This document shows, in pieces, positions 8,913-16,042 of a stretch of 64,000 nucleotides of DNA. A model generated the notes under the pieces. It did not search any database. It worked only from the letters and a program-made list of their open reading frames with translations, and was not told the DNA's origin. A program made the position numbers and the translations under genes. The DNA is from Acidimicrobiaceae bacterium (GTDB taxonomy: Bacteria; Actinomycetota; Acidimicrobiia; Acidimicrobiales; RAAP-2). The stretch lies in NCBI GenBank assembly GCA_027306605.1, contig DAHUZK010000071.1, positions 1 through 64,000 on the forward strand, read 5' to 3'. Numbering within the stretch: position 1 is the stretch's first letter; each line of letters starts with the position of its first letter.

Positions 8913-9287
8913 TCATTCGTGTCCCGGGCCTGCGATCGAGGGGCATTCGCACCAAGCGCGGCAACCGCAATCGAGACTGCCACGAAGCAGCCGTACGACA
9001 GCCTGGAGTCGTTCGACGCGCGTCTCGAGGCTAGCGATGTGAAGCTTCACGAGCTCTTGCCATTCGGAACCTCCTAATGCCTGGCCGGCGAGCAGCTCCC
9101 GAACCTGCTCGATGGTGAAACCGGCACTTCTGGCCGCACCGATCGCCCTGAGCAGACCGATGCTCTGGTCGCCGAAGATGCGACGGCCAGACTCACGACG
9201 CAGTGGTTGCACCAATCCGACCTGCTCGTAATAGCGGATAGCGGAGGTCGAAATGCCGACCCGCTCGGCAAGTTCACCGATCAGCAA
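8913..9287 (-). CDS. MerR-family regulator with Cys-rich C-terminus
   Basis: A 124-residue MerR regulator. The N-terminal HTH reads LIGELAERVGISTSAIRYYEQVGLV, followed by RRESGRRIFGDQSIGLLRAIGAARSAGFTIEQVRELL and a dimerisation helix. The C-terminus ends with CGCRAWCEC, a four-cysteine cluster that may bind metal or an iron-sulfur cluster. It differs from the SoxR spacing CX2CXCX5C. The start is the TTG at 9287, which overlaps the TGA of the preceding gene and gives the typical MerR N-terminus. The operon promoter upstream has the MerR-type 19-bp spacer, so it probably regulates itself. Confidence 0.86.
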   Translation of the reverse strand: MLIGELAERVGISTSAIRYYEQVGLVQPLRRESGRRIFGDQSIGLLRAIGAARSAGFTIEQVRELLAGQALGGSEWQELVKLHIASLETRVERLQAVVRLLRGSLDCGCRAWCECPSIAGPGHE

Positions 9288-9628
9288 CTTTGGCGGGCCG
9301 TTTCGGCGTTGAGTCCGGCCAGAAATACGGCCACCTGTGCTCCCAGTGGAGACGGCGAGGTGATGTCGACCCGAAGACTGTCGTTGTGGGAAACGATCTC
9401 GAAGTCCAAGAAGCCGCAACACCGCGCCTCTCTGCGGACGAGAACCCGGGTGGGGGCTTCCGCGTCAGATCGAATCCAGAGCCGGGCACCGTGAGGGATC
9501 AGCTCTGCCGCGAGGCCGATCTCCTCACGCATCACTCGCCATTCTCGGTATCGCGATTCCAGGAGAGCTGCGTCGAGCTCACAGGCGACATCGAGATTCC
9601 GGTGTTGAAGTCGGAGATGGGTCTTCAT
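9281..9628 (-). CDS. Small conserved protein with CC motif, first gene of MerR operon
   Basis: A 115-residue protein of unknown function with a cysteine pair in EARCCGFLDFEI and an N-terminal DVACELDAALLESRYREW. I recall similar small proteins next to MerR regulators, where the E-x-CC-x-F block is conserved, but no function is known to me. Two ATGs exist, at 9640 and 9628. The first lies inside the predicted -10 element, so the second is preferred and would be leaderless or nearly so. Its stop overlaps the TTG of the MerR gene (TTGCTGA), giving translational coupling. Confidence 0.7.
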   Translation of the reverse strand: MKTHLRLQHRNLDVACELDAALLESRYREWRVMREEIGLAAELIPHGARLWIRSDAEAPTRVLVRREARCCGFLDFEIVSHNDSLRVDITSPSPLGAQVAVFLAGLNAETARQSC

Positions 9629-9635
9629 ACCGTCA

Positions 9636-9666
9636 AGCATGCGACTTCAAGTCCACTCGAAGTCAA
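9636..9666 (-). promoter_or_regulatory. MerR-type promoter with 19-bp spacer and dyad operator
   Basis: On the minus strand, a -35 TTGACT (9666-9661) and a -10-like CATGCT (9641-9636) are separated by 19 bases, the overlong spacer typical of MerR-controlled promoters. The 22-bp near-palindrome GACTTCGAGTGGACTTGAAGTC (9643-9664, two mismatched pairs) covers the spacer, as expected for a MerR dimer that untwists the promoter. The predicted start of transcription falls next to the ATG at 9628. Confidence 0.72.
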
Positions 9667-9808
9667 GACTGGCTAACCGGACCTCGTGCCACGCAAGGTG
9701 TCCAGGCAATACAACGATGCCTCGGGCGCTCGCAGCGTCCGTTTTCGATAAGAAATCAGTAAAGGGACGGCACTGAGATGATCCAGCCAAGATCGAGAGG
9801 TTTTCGCA

Positions 9809-10798
9809 ATGCGTCGAACGGCAACGTTACGATGCATGACTCCCCGCCGCATTGCCATGCACATCATCACGAGTGCCGCACTGGCCGCCGCCGCTCTCGT
9901 CCTCGCCAGCGGAACCGCGAGTACGGCGAAGGCGAGCGCTGCGTCGAGCAGTTCGCCCTCGTGTGAGACCCAGCTTCCTCCCGGCGCAAGAGTCGCCGGC
10001 ATGGCTCCGACCCCGAGCGGCGGTGGGTACGGGGAGGTCGACCAGTTCGGTGACGTGGCCGCTCTCGGGAGCGCGACATGTCACGGTTCGCTGACCGGGG
10101 TCCCCCTCAACCAGCCGATCGTGGGCATGGCCTCGACCCCCGATGGCGGCGGCTACTGGCTGGTGGCCGCCGACGGCGGCATCTTCAGCTACGGCGACGC
10201 GCAGTTCCACGGATCGGCCGGCAGCCTCCCCCTCAACCAGCCGATCGTGGGCATGGCCTCGACCCCCGATGGCGGCGGCTACTGGCTGGTGGCCGCCGAC
10301 GGCGGCATCTTCAGCTACGGCGACGCCCCATACGAAGGCCGAGCCATAGCGCCAGCCACCTCTCCCGACTGCACGAGCAACCAGCTCTCGGTCAGACCGG
10401 GGCAGGCGACGGCCGGCGCTGGTCACGTCACTCAGACGGTGAGCTTCTTCAACACATCGAGCAGCGCCTGCACCCTCTATGGGTATCCGGGCATGTTGAT
10501 GTTCGATGCCGCCGGCGAGCCCCTGACCACCCATGTCAGCCGCTCGCCCACCATGGCTGAGCGCACGGTGACGCTCGATCCGGGCGCACAGGCCTCGTTC
10601 CTGGCCCACTGGGCTGATCAGACGGGCTACGGAACCGAGACCTGTCCCACATCCTCGACGGTCGAGATCACGCCGCCCAATGCCTTCCACGGCGGGTACG
10701 TGCACTGGATGATTACCCCATATGGCGGGTCGGTCCAGAACCTGCGCTGCGGCGAGATCTCGGTGACCCCGGTCTACGCCGTTCCGACTGCCTCGTAG
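9809..10798 (+). CDS. Secreted protein with two 42-residue repeats and a DUF4232 domain
   Basis: A 329-residue exported protein. The signal peptide spans about residues 1-42 ([24 protein letters not shown]). Then come copies of the [20 protein letters not shown] - GIFSYGDA repeat, two near-identical and one degenerate, which resemble beta-propeller-type repeats frequent in Acidimicrobiia. The C-terminal half is a DUF4232 domain ([18 protein letters not shown] to the CTLYGYPGM block, ending in a late Cys). A GAGAGG ribosome site precedes ATG 9809. The role is unknown; a cell-surface or secreted binding protein is likely. Confidence 0.82.
   Translation: MRRTATLRCMTPRRIAMHIITSAALAAAALVLASGTASTAKASAASSSSPSCETQLPPGARVAGMAPTPSGGGYGEVDQFGDVAALGSATCHGSLTGVPLNQPIVGMASTPDGGGYWLVAADGGIFSYGDAQFHGSAGSLPLNQPIVGMASTPDGGGYWLVAADGGIFSYGDAPYEGRAIAPATSPDCTSNQLSVRPGQATAGAGHVTQTVSFFNTSSSACTLYGYPGMLMFDAAGEPLTTHVSRSPTMAERTVTLDPGAQASFLAHWADQTGYGTETCPTSSTVEITPPNAFHGGYVHWMITPYGGSVQNLRCGEISVTPVYAVPTAS
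10101..10326 (+). repeat. 100-bp identical direct repeat, 126-bp period, inside coding sequence
   Basis: Bases 10101-10200 recur exactly at 10227-10326. The period is 126 bp (42 codons). Identity extends through synonymous positions, so the copies are recent duplicates or are kept alike by gene conversion. Confidence 0.93.
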
Positions 10799-10837
10799 CC
10801 TTCGTCCATCGCGGGCCGGCGACTCCTGGCCCGGCGC

Positions 10838-11635
10838 TCATTCCGCGGCGGGAAACGAGGGTGGCCGCTTGGCCAAGATCGCGTCAGATCCTTCGACGAC
10901 GTCCGGCCCCATGAAAGTGAGCATTTCGTAGGCGGCAGAGACGTCGAAGGTCGGTCCGGCTAACCGCAACCAGTTGTTGAGCGCGTGCTTGGTCAGGCGA
11001 ACTGCGTCCTGCGGCCCTGTGGCCAGTCGCGTGGCGATATCGACTGCCTGGTCCATGAGCTCTTCAGGAGGCACGCACAAGCTGATGAGCCCAATGCGGT
11101 CTGCCTCGGCGGCATCGATGAAGTCAGCTGTCAGTAGGTAGTACTTGGCTTTGGCCATGCCGCACAACAGCGGCCACAGAATCGCCGCGTGGTCCCCCGC
11201 GGCCACTCCAAGACGGAGATGTCCGTCGGTGACGCGGATGCCTTCGGCTGCTACCGAGACGTCGGCCAGCAACGCCACAACCAGACCGGCCCCCACCGCC
11301 GTTCCGTTGATGGCCGAGACGATGGGGGTGTCGCAGTTGACCATGTTGTGGACGAGTTCCTGCGTCTCCTGGAGCATGGCGATCACCGCGGGGTAATTGC
11401 CGGCCAGCCGCTGCACCATGCCGAGGTCACCGCCGGCCGAAAAAGCCGAGCCCGCCCCGGTCACCACCACGGCTCGGGTGTCGCGGTCTCGATGGATGTC
11501 CGTCCACACCCGAGCCAGCTCCGTGTGCATCGGCTCGTGCGCCGCATTCAGGCGCTCGGGGCGGTTCAGCGTCATCCGCAGCACGCCGCGCGCCAGACGT
11601 TCGAACTGTAGGTGCTCGTACTCTGAGTAGTCCAT
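10838..11635 (-). CDS. Enoyl-CoA hydratase/isomerase family protein
   Basis: A 265-residue crotonase-fold enzyme acting on acyl-CoA. The oxyanion-hole segments [11 protein letters not shown] and [22 protein letters not shown] are present. Where classical hydratases have two catalytic Glu, this protein reads [16 protein letters not shown], so the second acid is Asp and the first is not obvious; it may be an isomerase or hydrolase variant. GAGGAG precedes ATG 11635. The BadH-like dehydrogenase ends 21 bases upstream on the same strand, suggesting a two-gene operon for a cyclic or beta-hydroxyacyl-CoA substrate. Confidence 0.86.
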   Translation of the reverse strand: MDYSEYEHLQFERLARGVLRMTLNRPERLNAAHEPMHTELARVWTDIHRDRDTRAVVVTGAGSAFSAGGDLGMVQRLAGNYPAVIAMLQETQELVHNMVNCDTPIVSAINGTAVGAGLVVALLADVSVAAEGIRVTDGHLRLGVAAGDHAAILWPLLCGMAKAKYYLLTADFIDAAEADRIGLISLCVPPEELMDQAVDIATRLATGPQDAVRLTKHALNNWLRLAGPTFDVSAAYEMLTFMGPDVVEGSDAILAKRPPSFPAAE

Positions 11636-11656
11636 TGCAGGCTCCTCGCTAATCGC

Positions 11657-12406
11657 TTACCCGGCCATGGTGAGACCGCCGCTCACCGACAGCACCTGTC
11701 CGGTGACGAAGGCGGCACCGGGCGACAAGAAGTAGGCGACGGCATGAGCGACATCCGCGGGCGTGCCCAGACGGCGCATGGGAATAGCCCGCTCGAGGGC
11801 CTCTTGAACCCGCTCGGGCTGTCGCCGAAACAGTGGCGTCTCGGTGGGACCGGGGCACACGGTGTTGGCGGTGACCCCGAGGCGGGCCACCTCGCGGGCT
11901 ACCGATTTCGTGAAGGCGACGACGCCACCCTTCGCGCCCGCGTACACGGTCTCGCCGCTGCTGCCGACACGAGCGGCGTCGCTCGCGACATTGACGATGC
12001 GCCCAGCGCGCCTGGCAGCTATACCCACCAGAAAAGCATGCGTGACGCGGACCACGCCGAGGTAGTTGATGGCGACCACCTTGTCCCAGAACGCCGATTC
12101 TGTTTCCACAAAGGGGAGCGTCTCGTCCCAACCGGCACAATTGACCACCGCCCACACCGGTGGCAAATCGCGCGTGACAGCGCGTGCCATCTCCTTCACC
12201 GACTCGTCGTCAGTGACATCCAAATGGAACGGTCGAACGCCGGCGGTCTCGGTCGCTAGCGTTTCCACCGCGTGGCGATCGATGTCGCCGGCCGCGATGG
12301 ACAGGCCACCGTGTGCCAGCAACAGGGCGCATGCCCTACCGATGCCCGATCCTGCGCCGGTGACCACGACCGTGCCTAGTCCGTCGAGCGCGTCCTCTTC
12401 GGGCAC
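11657..12406 (-). CDS. SDR dehydrogenase similar to BadH (2-hydroxycyclohexanecarboxyl-CoA dehydrogenase)
   Basis: A 249-residue NAD-dependent short-chain dehydrogenase. The motifs are TGAGSGIG (cofactor), NCAGWDE (NNAG equivalent), GRIVNVASDAARVGSSGE, the YAGAK catalytic pair, and the ending LSVSGGLTMAG. The stretch NVASDAARVGSSGE and the C-terminus resemble BadH of Rhodopseudomonas from memory, which oxidises 2-hydroxycyclohexanecarboxyl-CoA. Together with the crotonase downstream this suggests alicyclic acid degradation. The specific substrate is inference; the SDR fold is certain. Start is GTG 12406. Confidence 0.8.
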   Translation of the reverse strand: MPEEDALDGLGTVVVTGAGSGIGRACALLLAHGGLSIAAGDIDRHAVETLATETAGVRPFHLDVTDDESVKEMARAVTRDLPPVWAVVNCAGWDETLPFVETESAFWDKVVAINYLGVVRVTHAFLVGIAARRAGRIVNVASDAARVGSSGETVYAGAKGGVVAFTKSVAREVARLGVTANTVCPGPTETPLFRRQPERVQEALERAIPMRRLGTPADVAHAVAYFLSPGAAFVTGQVLSVSGGLTMAG

Positions 12407-12731
12407 AGGGATCGACCCTACACGCCTCTACCGGTCCCCCCCCTGGATCGATCTATCGACTCGGAAGTAGCCAAACCAAGCGTTGGAACGTGGCCTCACC
12501 CCCGTTTTCCGCCGCCTACATCCGGGACCACGGCAACCACCGATCCGACGCACCTCCCACTCCGGGGCACGAGCCGGCGAAGTGCGCGTCCCCTGAAGGC
12601 GAAGACACCAACGTAGGGAGCGTCGAGCCAGTATCCGGCCCGTCGCCCGTTGGAACGATCCCGATCACGGGCCGCTGCAACGAAGCGAGTGGCTGATGAG
12701 CATCGGCGCGACGGCTCGCCAGAGTGTGTGG
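12407..12731. other. Non-coding stretch
   Basis: No credible gene. It separates the SDR operon, whose promoter should be near 12410-12470, from the 3' end of the DUF4232 membrane protein. No repeat or strong hairpin was noticed. Confidence 0.4.
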
Positions 12732-13400
12732 TCACCGGTGTGCTGTGCCTATGGGAGCGACGAGGATCTTCGAGGGTGCGTTCGCCGAGAGACAGCCCGG
12801 CGTACCGCTGAATCCCACGTTCTCCGGCACGACTGAAAGCTGGCTGTCGTTCGGCACTTCCAGTCGAACAGTCAACTCGCCTGGCGGCGCTTTGCACCAG
12901 TTCCACCATTGCAGTGCGAACGAGGCGCTTTGCGACTGGTTCGGAGCGAGCACCACGGCCGCCGGATGGGACACTCGGTCCGGCGTCAACTTGGGCTGAG
13001 CGTGCTGAAGAACGACTGGCAATGACGCACCATTCTGCGCCCGAAGAACGACTACCGGATAGCCTTGGAGCGAGCACCGTCTGTCACCCGCGTTGGTTAG
13101 CCAGATGCGGCCGAGCATGCTGTTCGTTGCTCCCTCCCACCAGCCCGTCGCGCTGAGCTGGGCGGCACGGCAGGCGGGGGCTGTCGGTTCCGCGGCTGGG
13201 GTCGACGAAGGGCGGCTAGCGGTGGAGCGTCCCCCCGTGAGGCTGAGAGTAATCGCTACCACCGAACCCGCGACCAGCACAGCACCAATGCTTCCGAACA
13301 ACAGCCAGCGCCGGTGCTGTCGCCTTCGTGCTTCGGGGATGACCCGCTCAGGGTCGATGGCCGGAGCCTCTTCCAGCCTGCTTGTGCGACCCGCCATCAT
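12732..13400 (-). CDS. Membrane-anchored DUF4232 protein
   Basis: A 222-residue protein with a short cytoplasmic N-terminus (EEAPAIDPERVIPEARRRQHRR), one membrane helix (WLLFGSIGAVLVAGSVVAITLSL), a Ser/Thr/Pro linker, and an extracellular DUF4232 domain with CRAAQLSATGWW, CSLQGYPVVVL and a C-terminal CLSANAP. Function is unknown. ATG 13400 or 13397 is the start. Both lie in the left arm of a perfect palindrome shared with the divergent GntR gene, so expression is probably controlled by that regulator. Confidence 0.78.
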   Translation of the reverse strand: MMAGRTSRLEEAPAIDPERVIPEARRRQHRRWLLFGSIGAVLVAGSVVAITLSLTGGRSTASRPSSTPAAEPTAPACRAAQLSATGWWEGATNSMLGRIWLTNAGDRRCSLQGYPVVVLRAQNGASLPVVLQHAQPKLTPDRVSHPAAVVLAPNQSQSASFALQWWNWCKAPPGELTVRLEVPNDSQLSVVPENVGFSGTPGCLSANAPSKILVAPIGTAHR

Positions 13401-13428
13401 GGTGACATGAAGGGTGTCACCATGATGG
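13394..13428. promoter_or_regulatory. Perfect 14-bp inverted repeat carrying both divergent start codons
   Basis: CCATCATGGTGACA (13394-13407), a 7-base spacer TGAAGGG, and TGTCACCATGATGG (13415-13428) are exact reverse complements. Each arm contains ATGATGG, which supplies the start codons of the minus-strand DUF4232 gene and the plus-strand GntR gene. A GntR-type dimer bound here would block both starts. The role is inferred from symmetry and position. Confidence 0.75.
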
Positions 13429-13982
13429 TCAGGGTCAGGGTCGACCGAAGAAACAGCACACCCCTCCATCACCAAGCCGCCGCAGGAATCCGGCACGACC
13501 TCGCCAACGGTGATGTGCGTCCAGGCGATCGCTTACCTCCTGCTCGCGACATGGCAGCAGTCTTGGGCATGCATTCGAACACCTTCCAGCGCGCCCTCCG
13601 CATCCTTCGGGATGAGGGCATGCTTGCGCTTCGGAGAGGACGCGGTCTCACCGTTGGCGGCGAGCCCGAGCGCGGCATCATCTGGGCACAGGCTCGAGAC
13701 CTCCTGGCACAGGCGAGGCGTGTTGATGCGTCAACACGCCTCCAGCGAGGCCAGCTCTGCTGGGAGATATTCCAAATTTCATGGTCGACCGACTCCGCGG
13801 ATCCCGCCGTGAACACGGCCTCACCGAATTCGAGACAGTTCTTCACTGGCCGGGAATCGGAAGGCCGGGGTGTCGGCGCTGGCGATTGTGGAGGACTTCG
13901 AGGTATACGAAGAGAGCAGTTGCGAACTCGAAGGAACGCGGCATGTCACCTGTCATCATCCTGCGCTCCGGGCTCTTGCTGA
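13422..13982 (+). CDS. GntR-family (YtrA-like) regulator, possibly with degraded C-terminus
   Basis: The first about 100 residues are a clear YtrA-type GntR winged helix: STPLHHQAAAGIRHDLANGDVRPGDRLPPARDMAAVLGMHSNTFQRALRILRDEGML in pattern, with LRRGRGLTVGG as wing, then AQARDLLAQARR. YtrA proteins are about 120-130 residues. Here the frame runs on to 186 with a tail that looks non-coding, starting at a strong hairpin (13717-13740), so the true 3' end may have been replaced. The start is ATG 13422 (alternative 13407), with AAGGG upstream inside the palindrome spacer. The likely target is its own promoter and the DUF4232 gene. Confidence 0.72.
   Translation: MMVRVRVDRRNSTPLHHQAAAGIRHDLANGDVRPGDRLPPARDMAAVLGMHSNTFQRALRILRDEGMLALRRGRGLTVGGEPERGIIWAQARDLLAQARRVDASTRLQRGQLCWEIFQISWSTDSADPAVNTASPNSRQFFTGRESEGRGVGAGDCGGLRGIRREQLRTRRNAACHLSSSCAPGSC
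13717..13740. other. 10-bp stem, 4-base loop hairpin at end of GntR domain
   Basis: GGCGTGTTGA-TGCG-TCAACACGCC is a perfect hairpin. It sits exactly where the recognisable GntR sequence ends. There is no T-run. It could be a remnant end of a mobile element or a factor-dependent stop signal. Confidence 0.5.
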
Positions 13983-14187
13983 TATCACTGCCTGTCGTCC
14001 TCTCGCCTGCTGCGATTCGGCAAGGCGTACTCCGTCATCTAGCACTGTTCACTGTTCACGCAGGAACAAGCGAGACCGTTGACATGCATCTGCAGAAACC
14101 GTGTGACCTGCCGCGACTCGGAGGCAACGATCGGAGACGAGAGGAAGCGTGCGTTGCAATGCAGGGAAAGTTCACATCCCGGGTGGT
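13983..14187. other. Apparently non-coding accessory stretch
   Basis: Frames crossing this stretch have no family resemblance and unusual composition. It lies between the GntR gene and transposase debris. Just inside the debris, 14171-14192 reads GTTCACATCCCGGGTGGTTCAC, which is partly palindromic and might mark a deletion junction. Confidence 0.3.
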
Positions 14188-14439
14188 TCACCCAGCCGGA
14201 CGGCTGGCGGCGTACTTGGGGGCCAGCGAGTCGAAGCCGTCGTCGTTGAAGTTGTGGAGCACCTCGCGGACCCGGTCCGGCGAGGTGAAGGCGACCTTGG
14301 CGATCTGGGCCACGTCCATCCCTTGTGCCGAGAGCAGGACCATCTGGGCCCGTCTCCAGCGCACCACCGACCCCGACGATCGTCGGATGATCTGGAGCAG
14401 TCGTCTGCCCTCGTCGTTGGTGATCTCTCGCACCCGCAC
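14188..14439 (-). pseudogene. Truncated IS630-type transposase (N-terminal HTH only)
   Basis: 83 codons starting GTG encode VREITNDEGRRLLQIIRRSS, then VVRWRRAQMVLLSAQGMDVAQIAKVAFTSPDRVREVLHNFNDDGFDSL. This matches the N-terminal winged-helix of IS630-family transposases. It stops soon after the conserved YAGGRP-like site (here YAASRPAG), before any DDE catalytic residue. Full-length enzymes have about 340-360 residues, so this is a decayed remnant. Confidence 0.75.
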
Positions 14440-14462
14440 GCCGCGCCCCGAACGTTGCCGGT

Positions 14463-14576
14463 CACGGCACTAGCTTGGTCAAGGCCGAGCAGCGATCTCA
14501 GGCGCTGATTTTCAGATCGGAGCGCATGGATCTCCTCGATCACTGGATCGCTTTCCGGAGGTTCCAAGTCGTGCAT
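14463..14576 (-). pseudogene. Orphan N-terminal coiled-coil fragment
   Basis: A short ATG-started frame begins MHDLEPPESDPVIEEIHAL and continues RSENQRLRSLLGLDQ, then loses coding character. A leucine-rich 'ENxRLRxLLGL' opening is common in large helicase-like proteins of the TOTE conflict type, so it may be the stump of such a gene. That link is a guess from a short stretch. It lies directly upstream of the transposase remnant. Confidence 0.3.
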
Positions 14577-14651
14577 TGACAGCCCCTCGGGCGACGCGGG
14601 TCAGCTGGGATCCTGATCCAGCCGCCGCAAACGCGGTCTCAGCTACAGGGT

Positions 14652-14727
14652 AGACGCTATTTCGTATTGTGTGCGATATTTCATACAGAGTGCGCTATAG
14701 TGTACGCAGTGCGATATTTCACACGTC
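14652..14727 (+). repeat. Four 19-bp iterons upstream of the NTase/HEPN operon
   Basis: Four directly repeated units of exactly 19 bases start at 14652, 14671, 14690 and 14709. The core is GTGCGMTATTTC. Units 2 and 4 share GTGCGATATTTCA exactly; units 1 and 3 are degenerate. The array is AT-rich against its surroundings and ends 15 bases before the ATG at 14743. It probably contains the promoter and is a candidate binding array for the wHTH of the first gene. Confidence 0.8.
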
Positions 14728-14742
14728 GGGGGCCAGAACCTG

Positions 14743-15330
14743 ATGGATGTCAGTAGTCCCATTTCTAGCGTGATCCCCAGCCTCGACGGCCACGTCTACG
14801 CCGCCCTGAGCTCGACCAACGGGCCAATGACATTGGGAGCTGTCCATCGACTCACCGAAGGGGCTTCTAAGAGTGGCGTCAGGACCGTATTGCTGCGAAT
14901 GGTCGCCTCGGGACTCGTAGACCTGGTCCCTGGCGGCTATCGGCTGAACCGAGAGCATCTTGCTGCCGGACCTATCGAGGCCCTCACATCCCTGTATGGC
15001 GAATTGATCATGCGCATTCGGTCTGAGGTCGATTCTTGGCAACCCAAGCCGCTACTGGTCGGCCTGTACGGCTCGGCCGCGCGTCGGGACGGCAATGAGG
15101 CGAGCGACATCGATTTACTGATCGTCGGAGATGTCGAGAACCTTGGCGATTCGTCAATGCACCTCGCCCACCTCATCAGGCGTTGGACCGGCAATCCGGC
15201 TCAGGTTGTCCTTAAGAGCCCAGCAGAGATCGGGCGTTTGCGACGCGCCGACGAGCCAATCGTGCGGAGCTGGGAGCAGGACCTTGTGGAGATCAGCGGG
15301 AACCGCTCAGCACTGGCACGGGCATCGTGA
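14743..15330 (+). CDS. wHTH-nucleotidyltransferase (MNT-type) protein
   Basis: A 195-residue protein with an N-terminal winged-helix-like part (GPMTLGAVHRLTEGASKSGVRTVLLRMVASGLVDLVPGGYRL) and a minimal nucleotidyltransferase domain. The catalytic GSX10DXD appears as GSAARRDGNEASDID at about residues 110-124. In HEPN/MNT toxin-antitoxin modules the MNT antitoxin adds AMP to the HEPN toxin. The neighbouring HEPN-like gene overlaps its stop by 4 bases. The fused wHTH and the upstream iterons suggest it also represses its own operon, which is inference. Confidence 0.8.
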   Translation: MDVSSPISSVIPSLDGHVYAALSSTNGPMTLGAVHRLTEGASKSGVRTVLLRMVASGLVDLVPGGYRLNREHLAAGPIEALTSLYGELIMRIRSEVDSWQPKPLLVGLYGSAARRDGNEASDIDLLIVGDVENLGDSSMHLAHLIRRWTGNPAQVVLKSPAEIGRLRRADEPIVRSWEQDLVEISGNRSALARAS

Positions 15331-15734
15331 CTCCTCGAGCACAAACATGCGGCAGGTCAGAGGCGCAGACGCGACTCGAGCAAGCTGAGGCCTTCGTACT
15401 CGCAGCCGAGCTGGTTCTTGAAGACACAACGGCAGTGGCTAATTCCGGCGTGGCAGCCGCCCTGGCAGTCCTGGCCGGTATTGCCGCATCGGACGCCGCT
15501 TGTTGCGCCCGCCTACGCAAACGAGCGCGTGGACAGGCTCACGACGAAGCCGTCGCTCTCCTCGAGACCGTCGAGCCTGGCGGGGCGGAAATGGCAAAAG
15601 ACCTCAAGAGACTGCTTCAAAAGAAGGACTCGGCCAGTTATGGTGTCTCGTTTTTCGCTCTTGGTGAGGCGCGGGATCTTGTTGGATGGGCCAAGAGGCT
15701 GATCGGGCTTGCGCGAACGGCCGTAGAGGCCTAA
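15327..15734 (+). CDS. HEPN-like protein, probable toxin partner
   Basis: A 135-residue all-helical protein. The RX4-6H motif of HEPN RNases is visible in RKRARGQAHDEA. The Tyr that follows the His in AMP-modified HEPN toxins is absent at that position. A later SASYGVSFFALGEARDLVGWAKRLI block resembles small helical partners that I recall beside wHTH-nucleotidyltransferases. It starts at GTG 15327 inside GTGA, overlapping the upstream stop, so the two proteins are translationally coupled. Toxin activity is inferred from the pairing. Confidence 0.65.
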   Translation: MTPRAQTCGRSEAQTRLEQAEAFVLAAELVLEDTTAVANSGVAAALAVLAGIAASDAACCARLRKRARGQAHDEAVALLETVEPGGAEMAKDLKRLLQKKDSASYGVSFFALGEARDLVGWAKRLIGLARTAVEA

Positions 15735-15931
15735 CCGTTGCTGAACTCCGGATTCCGACTGCCCACTGTCGAGATGTCGCCACCCTTTCTAGGTCGCGAT
15801 TCGCATCTCGGTGCATGTCAGCAGTTTCTGATGAAATGCCCTGCCCAGCAACTCAGGGCTAAGTAGGGCAATCGGATGGACAGTGTGGAACCAAGGCGAG
15901 AGTTCCAACTTCCTGACCTGGAATTCTGAAG

Positions 15932-16004
15932 CAGCCCCAACGGGATTCGAACCCGTGTCGCCACCTTGAGAGGGTGGTGTCCTAGGCCTCTAGACGATGG
16001 GGCC
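15932..16004 (-). tRNA. tRNA-Glu (anticodon CTC)
   Basis: A 73-base cloverleaf on the minus strand. The acceptor GGCCCCA pairs with TGGGGCT. The anticodon stem CCACC/GGTGG holds the loop CTCTCAA with anticodon CTC, and the T-loop is GGTTCGAATCC. CCA is not encoded. Confidence 0.96.
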
Positions 16005-16042
16005 GAGCGGAGGCTCACGCCAAGGCGTGGAACCCGCCGGTG

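Noticed and set aside
13781-14473. 230-codon plus-strand frame between the GntR gene and the iterons
   Set aside because: It runs antisense through the transposase stump, has no family resemblance and lacks a ribosome site.
14652-14727. 19-bp repeats as a CRISPR array or replication origin
   Set aside because: There are no spacers, and no replication initiator gene is near. Position just before an operon fits an operator better.
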